Origin: Icerya purchasi
Lineage: Eukaryota; Arthropoda; Insecta; Hemiptera; Monophlebidae
Assembly (NCBI GenBank): GCA_039619475.1
Contig: CM077115.1
Span: 559,394,374 to 559,458,373, forward strand
DNA: 64,000 bases
Direction of reading: 5' to 3'
Position 1 is the stretch's first letter. Each line of letters starts with the position of its first letter. Shown here piece by piece: positions 12,198-23,403 of the stretch. The notes below the pieces were generated by a model, which worked only from the letters and a program-made list of their open reading frames with translations, had not been told where the DNA came from and did not search any database. Both the position numbers and the translations under genes were made by a program.

Positions 12198-12217
12198 AAT
12201 AATATTCATTTTCGTTA

Positions 12218-13223
12218 GGGTAAATAAGCGCCAAAAAACCCATAATCCGGACAATTACTTAAGTTATGGAAAAAGAAGTTGCGAGTTTATTGATTACAGC
12301 CTAACTGAAGAAAACTTCTAAAGCGGCCGATAAAAATAGTATATTTAAATTAAATAACGTTAGAATGGTGCGACAGAAACTGTGTTAAGACATTAAAACG
12401 TGAGAACACCGTACAATTTTGGCAATTTATATGTCACCATTTGCATTTATATTTACCTGCCTACCTATTTATCTAATTTGTCTGTGTCTATACAATATGT
12501 ACAGAAAAATGCTTTAAACTGGCAAAATGTTGAAAATCGCCGGAGGCTTACGAAAAAAATCGAAAAAGAAAATAACATACGAACTGTTGTATTTCACTTG
12601 CAAAATCACATTTTATACATATATATATATATATTACAAATTTGTATTATTTTTAATAGTTTCGTATCTACAGCCATTTGATAAGTTTAAGCGCAGCTGC
12701 GACTAAAGTTCATATAATCATACGGCAAACATTCCGTGCCCCGTTTTCTGTCTGGCCATTTTATAAAGATTCATCGATGATTTACATAAATTCGGAAATT
12801 AGACTTATTATTCGAGACTTGTTACCCCCGCAATACAATTACATTAATTAAAACGTACAATTAAAAATCTACAATTAGTAAAAAAAAAAACAGAAATAAA
12901 AAAAGAAATAGAAAACTGCGCAGAAAAGTAAAAAAAAAAAAAAAAAATGTAAAATTCGAATAAAAACGAAAGGAAAAAAAAAGAAAAGTTAGTATCACGT
13001 TGCAAGCTAAAATGTAAAACGTATAATGCGGTAGATTAATTAGTAATTTTAATGAAGCAACAAACTGTAAAGTATTTCCCACCGGGTGTCACGTAAGTAC
13101 TTAACGAAATAATTTACATAAATTCAGTTTAAAACAAATTACGGTCGATGTTTCTACTATTATTAATAATAAAAAGTCTACTTTTTGTGCATCAGTACGA
13201 ATGAGTATAAATGCGAGAAACAG
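12218..13223. other. AT-rich non-coding DNA
   Basis: Holds a short (AT)n tract at 12618-12635 and several poly-A runs near 12880-12990. The frames here (at 12400-12681 and, on the other strand, 12861-13082) are low-complexity and I do not accept them as genes. Confidence 0.5.
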
Positions 13224-13316
13224 AAAATAATTCACCAAATGTAGGTTTTTCGGGGTCATGTTGGTTTTCGTACATTCAGTTATTCCGTAAACCTCTGTAT
13301 TTGGTGAATTATTTAT
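13224..13316. repeat. Inverted repeat with about 24-bp arms
   Basis: AATAATTCACCAAATGTAGG at 13226-13245 is mirrored by CCTCTGTATTTGGTGAATT at 13292-13310; the arms continue with AATAA and ATTTATT outside and TTT/AAA inside. The loop is about 40 bp. Weaker complementarity extends outward to about 13205 and 13330. This could be a small MITE or a transcribed hairpin. Confidence 0.75.
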
Positions 13317-13419
13317 TTCTGTATATTCATTTCTATTCTCTAATGCTGACTAATTAATGACAACTTAATAAGGGAGAATCATATAGTCTGAAGGTCGACG
13401 TAAATGGGGGAGGGGGATA

Positions 13420-13600
13420 ACTTTTTTTTTATTATATTCATATAGTTACGCGTAAAGAATTAAAATAATTACGATAATAAGAATTAATAATTAAAATAAA
13501 AGATGAAAAATTTAACGTGACATTGGGGGGATTCGAACCCAAACTTTATTATTTTCAACTTATACAAATAGACGTCAATTTTACCACTGCACTATAAAAC
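13420..13600 (-). repeat. tRNA-like SINE or tRNA relic
   Basis: On the minus strand a box A-like TAGTGCAGTGG (13584-13594) is followed about 45 bp later by a perfect box B, GGTTCGAATCC (13529-13539), the internal RNA polymerase III promoter. The 5' and 3' ends do not form a 7-bp acceptor stem and the D and T stems pair poorly, so this is not a functional tRNA gene. An AT-rich stretch continues to an A-run at about 13424-13433, which could be a SINE tail. It may instead be an old tRNA pseudogene. Confidence 0.45.
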
Positions 13601-14085
13601 AAGTTCGTTATATGTTTTTATACTAAATCAATCTAATAAATGACGTGTTTAAATTTTCATTCAATTAAAAATTGATTTTTTAAAAACTATTTTCAATTGT
13701 TTTTTAATAATTTTTTTGTTTAATACACTTCATTTTAGAATAATAATCAGAGTCTTCCGAACCATTTGTACAACGTAAATAAACATAATCTGATAATCTG
13801 GAATTTATTGCATATTTTTGTCTAAATGGCTATATGTCATCCGTTAAATGTGGCTGCTAAAAATTTTAATTTCTCGCCTAAATCGAAAAGATACATTCCG
13901 ATAGTATTTTACATAGTTCATATACTAATGGTCTTCTATCGATCAGCAAAATTTCTTCAAAATCGGTAACCCGCGGATCGTGACCTCTCCTTGTAAGCGC
14001 AAAACTACCCTGATCAATGTTAACTTATCCACTCTTCTGAAAGAATCATAAAATTTCGACATTTCTAAAATAGCACGATATTTAT
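13601..14085. other. AT-rich non-coding DNA, nothing recognised
   Basis: No coding or repeat signal that I can support. Confidence 0.5.
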
Positions 14086-14250
14086 ATATTTATTTATTTT
14101 ACGTGGCATATAGAGCAACTTAGGCTAGAGACGCATAGGACGATATTAAATGTGCGGAGAAGCAGCGAATTTTTGTCGGGCGTTGTACTATAAAAGAGCG
14201 ATTTTTCGAAATTACCATAGTATAAGGTAATAATAGAAGAGGAGGAAATA
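14086..14250 (-). mobile_element. Possible LINE 3'-end relic
   Basis: On the minus strand TATGCCACGTAAAATAAATA is encoded at about 14110-14091. This resembles the shared 3' terminus of the LINE pieces at 19.80 kb (ATGACACGTAAATCAAATTT) and 56.90 kb (ATGCCACGTAAATCTAATTT), here passing into AAATAAATAAAT. Upstream coding similarity is too decayed to be sure. Confidence 0.3.
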
Positions 14251-14299
14251 GTTTTTTAGTGATCGATTTTCAAAGGCTGTTCAGCTTCTTCGATTTTTT

Positions 14300-15620
14300 T
14301 ATAGCTGGATAAATTAGACAGGCGGCGATGTAGCCTTTTCTTCTAATTCAGCTTGATTAAGCGATTTCATCTGGACCGGCATTTTGGCGCGATACGATCG
14401 ACACTCGATTACGTCAAATTGTTCAGACTGCACCGCGGAAGAGCATTTGTATAAAAATGTAGCCGTCTCCAGTCTACTAGGTGGTCTGTTTTTGTTTTAG
14501 CGTGCGTGGCGCGTGTGTGGCACACCCTCGAAAACACAATAGATTAAGGAGACGGACGACGGTGCGCTAAGGGCTTTTGTCATGCGCTGGCAGAAGATAC
14601 GGAGAGCACTCTGGCTGCATTTAGTCGCGCGATCATCAATGCGGTCGCATAGCGGTAATATCGGGACCGCAGCCGGGAGAGATGCGGTTGTCGCTTTCGG
14701 CTGACGATATCCAAGTGGAAATAGCTCTCCTCTGTGCTCAATGGTAAAGTGCGAACTTTAAAACAAAATAGCTGGCCGATAGCACGTGTGCCTCGATGTT
14801 CGTGCTCTATCTGTCGGCACGTCTTCTGTCGAACAGAGCCACCTTGATACCCGATACTCGATACCGCCGTGCACTTAGCCACCATCAGCTGGCGCTTATC
14901 CCTCTGCATCGTCCTAGCGCGAGACTAGGCTTTGTCTCTTTGTTTTCACAACGCATGACAGTTTAATTAAGCTCGACCGAGTTCGCCTATGCCGGATCGG
15001 AAGGAGCAGAAGTGGCAAATCCTTAAAGGCTGATAATTGAAGGATTCGCGCGACAACAGCTGGAGGTATTCCGAGAATAAAAGCGTTCGATGTTGGAGGT
15101 CATCTGCAATGCTTACAAACATTTTCGAGAACTCGAAAACAATAATCGCAGAGTAGTGCTATTGTTTTGAACGCTGCAAAGGATACAGCCACAACTGCTA
15201 CGCGCCTGCCCTATCCGTCCGATGATAAATCAGATACTGATAGTCGCATGATTATATCTCGATTGATTAGCGCGATGCACTAGAAACGATCTTCCGTGTT
15301 TTAATTATTCCCGTACAAACAATCGATCTATCGTCGCTTTGTTTCGCTTCTAATAACCCTAGCTCGTCCAGGACAGTTTGCAACAGTATGCACGCTGGTG
15401 TGTGTGTCCGTATGCGAGTTCCGCTATTTTTCCCGATGAAAATGACTGCGCTAATGGCGCAACAGAGTTCTGTCCGATTAGTTTTGTTAAAAATCTTTCG
15501 GGTTTTCGTGAAAAACAAAATATCGAAGTTATTTCGGAAAACGACTCTAAGCTCACACAGCAAGCCGAATTTTGTCACCTTTCCTGTGTTCTAAGTTCCG
15601 GCCCCCTCGGGGGACTTTTG
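14300..15620. other. Second GC-rich island, possible promoter/5' exon
   Basis: A stretch richer in G, C and CpG than its surroundings. TATAAAAA lies at 14450-14457. Upstream are TTTGGCGC (about 14384, an E2F-type motif) and TTACGTCAA (about 14410, a CRE-like motif). Transcription would start near 14476-14482. The first ATG, at 14581, opens a 40-codon frame starting MRWQKIRRALWLHLV. Minus-strand frames of 103-109 codons cover the same DNA and have no recognisable family. The island may be the start of an unidentified gene. Confidence 0.35.
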
Positions 15621-17736
15621 AAATTTACTTTTTGTAAATCTTAAAAATTTTAGTTCGGTTGTTTTCTATAACGCTTTTTCCCTTTTGCTTTTTATTTTGC
15701 ACTACAATTATACGAAAAATAAATGAAATTTCCCGAAATTAGTAATCTTTAAAAAGTTTTTCAAAATTCTTTTTTGTGCCATCCCTTTTTCTAGAAAAAC
15801 CAAAAAAAAAAAAAAAAAGCCTTGGCCGCGAATTTCGAAATACTTAAAAATACGTTCCGCTCAATCATCGATTATTAAATTCTCACAAAATGCTCTCAAT
15901 TTTTGCGTATACAATAGCATTCTCTTTTAATTTTTTTCTCCTACATATGATTTACTCTAGGATATTTATAAAATACATTATTTCTTCTAAAAAAGCAACT
16001 TTTCGTTTCTCACGCTTTTATGGGTGGGAAAACAACATAAAAAAAAGATAACCTATATATATGTATTTTTTTTTTCTTTTCCTTTTTTAAGTTCTTATAA
16101 TGTTATTTGTAATTACCGAAACTAAAAAGTATATTATTAATTCATAATTAATTGAGCTAAAATTGTCACGAAACAAAATTACTTTACACATTATATTGAT
16201 AAATAAATCCTGATTAGGATTTAGACACTGCCGGTCTTCTACAAACAAACTTTAACGAATTTAATAATAATTGCAACGCGAACACAGCTCCGAAATTAGT
16301 AATAGCTAAGATTTTATTTGTATCGACAAGAGATTTTATTTGTATCGACAATCAATGGAAGAACGTTAGTAAATTTCGTAATTAATGTACGAGTTCTAAC
16401 TTGTAATCTGCTGAAATCAGATATGTGTGCCAAGTAGTAGACCCACTTCATGAGCCAAGTACGGTACCGTTTCAGAGACACATAAAGAAACGGTGAAAAA
16501 TATTTTTCTCATTCTGCTACCGTTAACTAAAGCTAATAAATGGCCTGCCGCTATCGTTTCAAATGGAACTGTTTGTCTGTGTCTTAACAATTTATCTCTG
16601 CAAACAAATACCGCTCTACTCTTCTCCTCTTTGGTAGCTAAGAGTATTATCGTGATCGTTTTTTAAATTTAACGACTTCTTAGGTGCGGTTCAAATCAGA
16701 ATCTGGTCTTGCCTCAAATTCATTGTTGCGCAAAAAAGCGGACAATACGTCCGAATAAACCGGTTTTAAGATGTTATTTCGATTTATAATTTACATGAAA
16801 GTTTTTTTCGCTTCTCCAACTGCTGGAAATGTGTAGGTTTTTTTCTTTTTTTCCATGCAAATAGTTTTATATGCGATTTTTTCCCGAAACGATATTTAAA
16901 TAATTATAAATATCACGCTAAATTTTATCGACCGTTCACCCGTCTTTAAAGAAGTCTGAAAAAATTAGAGTATACATTCACGGGAAAAGAGTCGAGTTAT
17001 TTATAAATATTTAAGAAATAAATCAAAAGAAAAATAATTTCATTTTTTTATTGTATTCCGTGCCAATTAGATGAAATTGAAAATAATTTCATCGCCGCGT
17101 AAAAGTGCAGAACATTCTGTAAGAACTTAATAATGAACGGAACATATATTATATTTGAGTATTTTAAATATGACTCGCAACACTAAATTTTTTCAAAAAC
17201 AGAAGTCTAAATAAATTTACGATTAAATTAAAATTGTTAAAATATATCGTAAATATTCGGTTATTTTCTGTTTTTCAAAAAATCGCCGGGGCTGTTTCCG
17301 TATTCTTATGTCTTTTTTACATTTCAATGTTTATCGCGATATTTTCATTTGAAAAATATTCTATAATTATTATTTCAGATGCTGACGTAAAATGAAAAAT
17401 TAAAATAACTGGAAAGTAAATAATTTCAGTTTTATTTAATTTCGTATTGAATACGAATATTTTGAAAAATCTAAAGTGCGAAAATCTATTAGTGCGCAAA
17501 ATATTTTCTTTTTGGAAGGAAAAAAATGGGAAAAAACAATTTTATGGTTTGTCAATTTATTGCTGAACTGATTTTCAACGAGACTATTTTTGTAAATTAA
17601 TAATTGCATTATGATGCGACGGCTAAAATGCAGAATATTATTCGTTCCGTGCACAATACAGAGCCTCAGAAACGTTAATACGGGTACAAAAACACATTTG
17701 TCGCGAAACTAAATCGACATTATATTTTTTATGCCA
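15621..17736. other. AT-rich non-coding DNA
   Basis: Nothing recognised except a small tandem duplication, AGATTTTATTTGTATCGACA at 16309-16328 and again at 16331-16350. Confidence 0.5.
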
Positions 17737-17899
17737 TTTTTTTTTTTTTTTAAACCTGGCCTGGTTGTAAATACCATTTGGCCACTAACTATTCATTAAA
17801 TTAAATCAGTCTATTTCTTTTTGGCCGCCGCTGGGAATCAAACTCTTGACCACCATCTCAACGATCAAGAGTTCACGCCACTAGGCTATCGCGACGGCC
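17737..17899 (-). mobile_element. tRNA-derived SINE, minus strand, with A-tail
   Basis: Reading leftward from 17899: box A TAGCCTAGTGG (17888-17878) matches the Pol III consensus; the box B-like GTTTGATTCCC (17843-17833) has the C of GGTTC replaced by T. A unique body follows, then an A-tail seen as poly-T at 17737-17751. The tRNA-like head is strongly self-complementary: AACTCTTGATC pairs with GGTCAAGAGTT, and GGCCGTCGC pairs with GCGGCGGCC. No clear target-site duplication was found. It shares box A with the SINE at 28.8 kb but the bodies look different. Confidence 0.6.
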
Positions 17900-18868
17900 T
17901 TTTTTACGCCTTCCCGTATTTTTACGAAAATTTTAAATGAATTTTTACTACATCATTATAATTAATAGAGTACTTAATAGTTCTATTACCAGTGTCATTG
18001 AACATACTTACAAATGTCCTTTATTCGGATATTACTATTTCACAGCCTTGTGTTTTAATTCTTTTTTCGATTCCGCTAATACGTTCAATAATAGAGAATA
18101 GAAAAAAAATCTATATTTAACATTCTTTAATGGGAATTCCTAATTCAATTTCATTAATAAAGAAATCTCTTAATTCTTTCTACAGAATTCATTATTTAAT
18201 TAAATTACATATTTCTCGGATGGATCGTTTTTATTTGCTTTAATTAGACTTAGTTACGTAACCTTTTATGAAAATTAAACAGCTTCACTTCATTCAGTTC
18301 ATACATATATTGATATTTATAACATTTTATTACGCAAAATACGTTTTCTTGATGAAGATATGTTATTGATGAAAACGTTACTAAAAAGTGAAATGTTACC
18401 GAAGTTTAAAATGTTGCTAATACAAAAAATTACTTAAAAGATTACACTTTATTTAAATATAAAACAAGTGATAATTTGATACTTTCTACTTTAATGGTAA
18501 ACAGTGTTGGTATCAGAAGCGTACCTTCTACAGATAATTTTGTCTAATTAACCAACATTACCTATTAATTTTAAAATTAAGTTTTTTTAGGGGGGGGGGG
18601 GGCTTTAAACACAAATTCCAACCCTCGTTACAAGTTTTTTTATCTAATACGTTACATCACAGTCAGCATGGAAAATTTGCGAAATTCTCAAAGTTGATAG
18701 CAATATTCTCCTATGCTGCTATTAAAATAACGGTTTTTTATAAATATTTCGAGAACAGTGATTATATTAAAATAACCTCGCTCAATTATTTCGTTCAGTT
18801 TAGAAGATTTTGGTAGTATAGCGAAGAAGTTAATTATTCAAAATAACGCAGTCGATTGAAATAACCGA
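17900..18868. other. AT-rich non-coding DNA with a G13 run
   Basis: A run of 13 G lies at 18590-18602. No gene is supported. Confidence 0.5.
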
Positions 18869-18874
18869 TCTATA

Positions 18875-19020
18875 GTCATTATGGAGCTAAAAGAAAGAAG
18901 ACTTAAGTGGATTGGCCATGTATATAGAAATAATGAATACTTAAAGCAAACGATTGAAGGCTCTTTGGAAGGGAAAAAATCAAGAGAAAATCCGAGGCAG
19001 AATTATATTAGAACAGATAC
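18875..19020 (+). mobile_element. LINE C-terminal fragment
   Basis: The frame from the ATG at 18881 begins MELKERRLKWIGHVYR and continues with GSLEGKKSRENPRQNY. This is the same C-terminal block (R-R-L-x-W-x-G-H-V ... G-K-K-x-R-x-x-P-R) found in the minus-strand LINE at 10.8-12.2 kb. Only about 45 codons are homologous. The remaining open frame to 19246 runs into an (AT)n tract and is not part of the protein. No palm domain or tail is attached. Confidence 0.72.
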
Positions 19021-19564
19021 CCTATGGAAACATGAAGAAAATGTCGCTATTCAAAGAATTCTGCTGTTCAGCAATTTTACCATAAGATTAAGGAATGAAA
19101 AAGAAGTCATTATAGATAAACTACAGCGGGCTCGCTCGTTGCGAAGGACCAAGTTGTTCGTGCGCTCATACACACATATATATATATATATGCGTATGTG
19201 TAGGCAGAAAAGTGGGGATCGCCGACTACTAAATTTTGAATGGTAATTATTTACTTGCGGAAACCAACGGAATATTTTTTATGCCAAAAAGCGTAAAATA
19301 ACGATACTTGTATCAGTGCTTAAAAATTTGAGTGTACTAAATTATCAACTTTTGCTTCAAAGTGGTGTAATTTTTAAAAATGAAGAAATTTGTCAATATC
19401 CGATAACACCGGACGCAACGGTAACCGTGCAATCTCTACTTTAACGCAATGAACAAAATATTACAAAATTTAAAAAAAAATTAAACAAGTTCCCTGCAAA
19501 ATATATATGAAATATTCGATCGATCAGGTCTTCAGTATCACCGTGAAATATATCACTTCCAAAT
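19021..19564. other. Non-coding; short (AT)n tract
   Basis: Contains (AT)n at 19177-19191 after a CACACA stretch. Nothing else is recognised. Confidence 0.5.
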
Positions 19565-19836
19565 CGAAGGGATGTTGTAGTCATCACCAGATTCCGATTG
19601 GGTCATACACGGCTCACCGCCCATGGACACTCACTAAATGGAACTGAAGCTTCTTAATGTGCCGTGTACGGTGTCACCCTCACCATGCATCATATCCTCA
19701 CCGAATGCCGTTCATACCCACTGAAAAAGAAATCTCTCACTCGCTAATCTAAACATCCTTCTTCTCCTGTGCCTCTTGACATAGTTGTTGCACATGACAC
19801 GTAAATCAAATTTAATAATATATAAAATATTATTCG
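19565..19836 (+). mobile_element. LINE 3' end: RNase H C-terminal tail with two stops
   Basis: One frame gives RRDVVVITRFRLGHTRLTAH, then after a stop CAVYGVTLTMHHILTECRSY. This matches the tail after the RNase H domain in I/Jockey-type polyproteins, where R-L-x-I-G-H-T-x-L-T-H-x and C-x-x-C ... x-H-I-L-x-E-C are conserved. Two in-frame stops (19657-19659 and 19744-19746) show it is dead. The frame ends at 19802-19804 in ACGTAA, followed by AATTTAATAATAT, the same terminus as the copy at 56.9 kb. It is heavily 5'-truncated. Confidence 0.8.
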
Positions 19837-19839
19837 ATT

Positions 19840-20950
19840 ATGTTTTTTTTTTTTTTTATACATGAAGCGATTATAAAATTTGAAATAGTCATAAAATCGC
19901 GTGCTAAAATAAAAAAAAGAAAAAGTTGGAACAATAAAAATTTCGGAAAATAACAATAAGATACAGTTAATATTTAAAAATGTAAAACTACTTCTTACGA
20001 TAAATAGAAATTAATCTCGCACGTAATCACCTGAACACATGAGCGTAACGCAGCAGCCAATCTTCTATTGCTTGATGTTATAGTTCATCACGAGTAAGTA
20101 CACTAACCTCTCTCTGTTCATATCACATCTGTGACGATTTTAAGAGCTTTTGACGATTGATTTCGGTACATTTTTTCCCTTTTCAAGATTTTCGTCTATT
20201 TTAAATTTCGGTTTTTGTTTGAAGCGCTTGTTTTTTCTTACGATTAATTTTAGACAATAGAGTCTATTTAGGAACTCACGTAGGTCGATAACAGAAATGT
20301 TTTTATCTGTATTCAGGATTTCACTAGAGATTGCAGACCAAAATGAGCAAGTTTGAACTCGTCATAAAATAATGGAATGATAAATGCATCCATCGGCAAT
20401 GATAACTTGATTTGAAGGTGTAATTTTAAATTATGCGAAATTTAACTAGGCTTTTTCCGCTGTTTTATTAAATTATTTAGTTACAAGGTCACTACGTCGT
20501 AAAATGCAATTTGTTAAATCAATGCGAGAATTGCTCATTTAATAATTAACATATTAACTGAGCTTCGCTGAGATCTACTCTGAACTTGTAAATCAATCAG
20601 TGAATTAATAAATTTCACAAGCAGTCAAATATTTAGCAGCAATATCATGGACACGAAAGCTACATTTTTTTATGTGTTGCATCAGGGGCGAATCCAGGGA
20701 GACATTTTTTTTGGGGGGGGGGTGTAATTACGTAGTATCTTCTACGGTAGGCAGTAGATTTGAGAAATACCGCTTGTTTCATAAAGAAAATCAAATAGCG
20801 ACCTTCATAGAAATTTAAAAACATTTTAAAATACATAATTATTCGTTGTAAATTTTGATCATTTTATACAAAGTATAGAAGAGAAAGAGACAGAAATGTA
20901 AGCAAGAGGAGTTAAGAGGCACAACCCTTTGCGGGGCCAAAATGGTCAAG

Positions 20951-20984
<34 letters not shown>

Positions 20985-21195
20985 AAATACATTGATAGTG
21001 ATGGTTCATGTATTTTGTTTGCAATAAATTGTAATTAAAAACAGAAAAAGAAAAATAATAATTATCATTTATATTTCAAGTCTAAGGAAGCTAATGGTTA
21101 AATAAGTATAGTTTATTGAATAAATAAATAGTATGAGATTGACGAGATTCTAAAGAGCAAATTAAAAGGTGATAGCAGTGATCAAAGAAAATGTA
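19840..21195. other. AT-rich non-coding DNA with (TA)n and a G10 run
   Basis: Poly-T at about 19842-19857, a G10 run at 20713-20722 preceded by GGGGCGAATCCAGGG, and (TA)n at 20952-20981. No gene is supported. Confidence 0.55.
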
Positions 21196-21254
21196 TCTAA
21201 GCGGGCGAAGTCGCGGATAACAGCTAGTATATATATATATATATATATATATAT
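21196..21254 (+). mobile_element. 3' terminus of a dispersed retroelement with (AT)n tail
   Basis: GCGGGCGAAGTCGCGGATAA followed by CAGCTAGT and then (AT)n from 21228. The form 'GGCGAAGCCGCGGG..AACAGCTAGT' plus a simple-sequence tail recurs at the 3' ends of dispersed elements (RTE-like LINEs, as I recall) in many insect genomes. Only the last 30-odd bases are recognisable, so the family is inferred from memory of that motif. Confidence 0.45.
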
Positions 21255-23352
21255 TCGTATGTATATGTATACGATTCTAGTTGATATTATAAGATATGGA
21301 ATATTTTTATTTAATCGCTCAAAATTTGGGGTCCGTTAGCAGAGTTTGGTACGTAGCAATTTGATAAATAGCACTGAAACTGAATGTAAAATATCAGCGC
21401 GATTTGTATTTTAGGGAAAATTCAGCATTCATAAAATATGTACAAGCCGAGGTTCAGCAACTTCCACTTGAACGGTTAACTTAAGCTATATAGACGTATT
21501 CATATGTATATATGTAGATATATATTTATATAAATACTCATAGGAAAAACAATAGTACAGGGTGGCACTAGTATAAGAGTTTAAAACAATTTTCATGAGA
21601 TTCCGCTTCTCCATACACACACACACACACACACACATTTTCCTTTTATGGAATTTTTTAAATATTTATACTTTGCCCAAATATATATTTTTAATAGATT
21701 TTAATTCTCATTTCAGTCGTAGAAATTGACATGTTATGATTAGGGCAAGTACACTTTGAATATGGGTCTGCGTAATCAAATTAGTGATTTATTAATATTT
21801 TAATTATACTTCTGAAAAAAAAAAAAAATCGAAACGTTACTTTAAAAGTATATCATCAAAAATGGTTAACCAAAATCTTTTATATAAGAATACGATTTAA
21901 CACTTTTAATCGAAATCTTTTTAATATCGTGAATACTTTTCGTTTCAAACATTTTGTACACTTATTTTAGGATTTAAAAGCAAAATTCATTTTTCGTAAT
22001 TAATTAAACTTAATAACTCTATTCGCCGATTATTTAAATATAATTAGTAAATTGAAATTCGTGTTTTCGTTCACATACGAGCGAAAGTAAGGTGACTTGT
22101 TAGAGCGAACCGGTTATTATGGCGAGTTAATTAATTCTCGGCAATTATAGAGCGTCTGTATTACATGTTATGAGTTGACTAATTATTACCATTTACCTAG
22201 CCGTTGTTGAGACTTAATAAAAAGGAAACGTGATTTTTTTTTGATTTTTCTTTTTTGACATATAAAGTATAGTGTACTTTTTGTCGCAGTTTTGAACAAA
22301 GGTGTACGTGTTTTATTCATGCAGAGGATAACATGTAAAATATATTCAGTTCATTTGAACGATGCCATTTTGCGGTGAAATAGTGAACCATAGGGAGGAT
22401 AGGTTGTTACAATAAGTGATATGGCAACAGTTTAAATTACTTTACATTATTATTCCACGGCAGCAAATGTTATAACCTAAATATTTTACCAAACGAACCA
22501 ACTGGATACAGAAATGAATCTGGTAGACGGACAACGAGCAGTTCCGACATTTTACCAGACATTTCACGGTTCAACGAGATAACGATCGTCCGCTCTTCTT
22601 TTTTCATACAATCTTCTAGCCTGCATCGCCATATTTTGACAATGCAATTCTATGGAAAAAAAACCTGTAGTAATAATGTTATCGTTTTCATCTCGCACAT
22701 CGCACCGACTGCGCAATCTTTATACCGATCGGCCCCCGGATCGTATCACGCAACTGATGGTTTCAACAAGAAGACAGAGCGCGCTGGAAACAGGCTGAAA
22801 TAATTAACAAAAACTTTTACTCGCATGTGCGACAAAAGGCGCTTTTCAAAAATACGATCTCTCCACTTGATTTTTCCTACTAGTGTAAAAAAATTCATCC
22901 GAAAATTGGGAAAATGTCACAGTATTTAATAATTCTGAGCTTCATCAGGTCAAAGCATTAGCCAGTAAACGGAAAAGCTTTTCTAACGCGATTGGAGAAC
23001 ACAGGTAGAAAGAAAAGATTCCTAGTGATAGGGATTTCATAAAATCCCAATTAGTATAGAAGATAGAAATAAAGTTGCATCCATCGTTTATTATCACTTA
23101 GATTTACATAGTAGGAAAGCAGTTAAGAGGTCAACAGTTTTATTCAAACCGTTGCCACTAGTAATATCTTTCGCAAAAATTATTTAAAAAGTACGTTATG
23201 CTGACGGAAAATCGTGAAAATCTGTATTTTTTCAATAGGTAATACGTAGAATTCAAAAAATGTTTTAGACAACCGATATACAACTTTTTATTTATTTTCG
23301 TAATGTAGCTTTGAAGAGAAAAAATTGCTTATATTCGAGTTTTTTTTTACTT
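21255..23352. other. AT-rich non-coding DNA with a (CA)n microsatellite
   Basis: (CA)n at 21615-21637. No coding frame is supported. Confidence 0.5.
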
Positions 23353-23403
23353 TTTTAACCGACTTCAAAAAAGGAGGAGGTATTCAATTCGACTGTATTT
23401 TTT
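23353..23403 (+). repeat. Truncated copy of a dispersed insect repeat
   Basis: TTTTAACCGACTTCAAAAAA, then GGAGGAGGTATTCAATTC and GACTGTATTTTTTT. This equals the beginning of the repeat at 63.645 kb with about 90 percent agreement over 45 bp and then diverges. The motif is a widespread dispersed repeat end in insect genomes. Confidence 0.75.
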
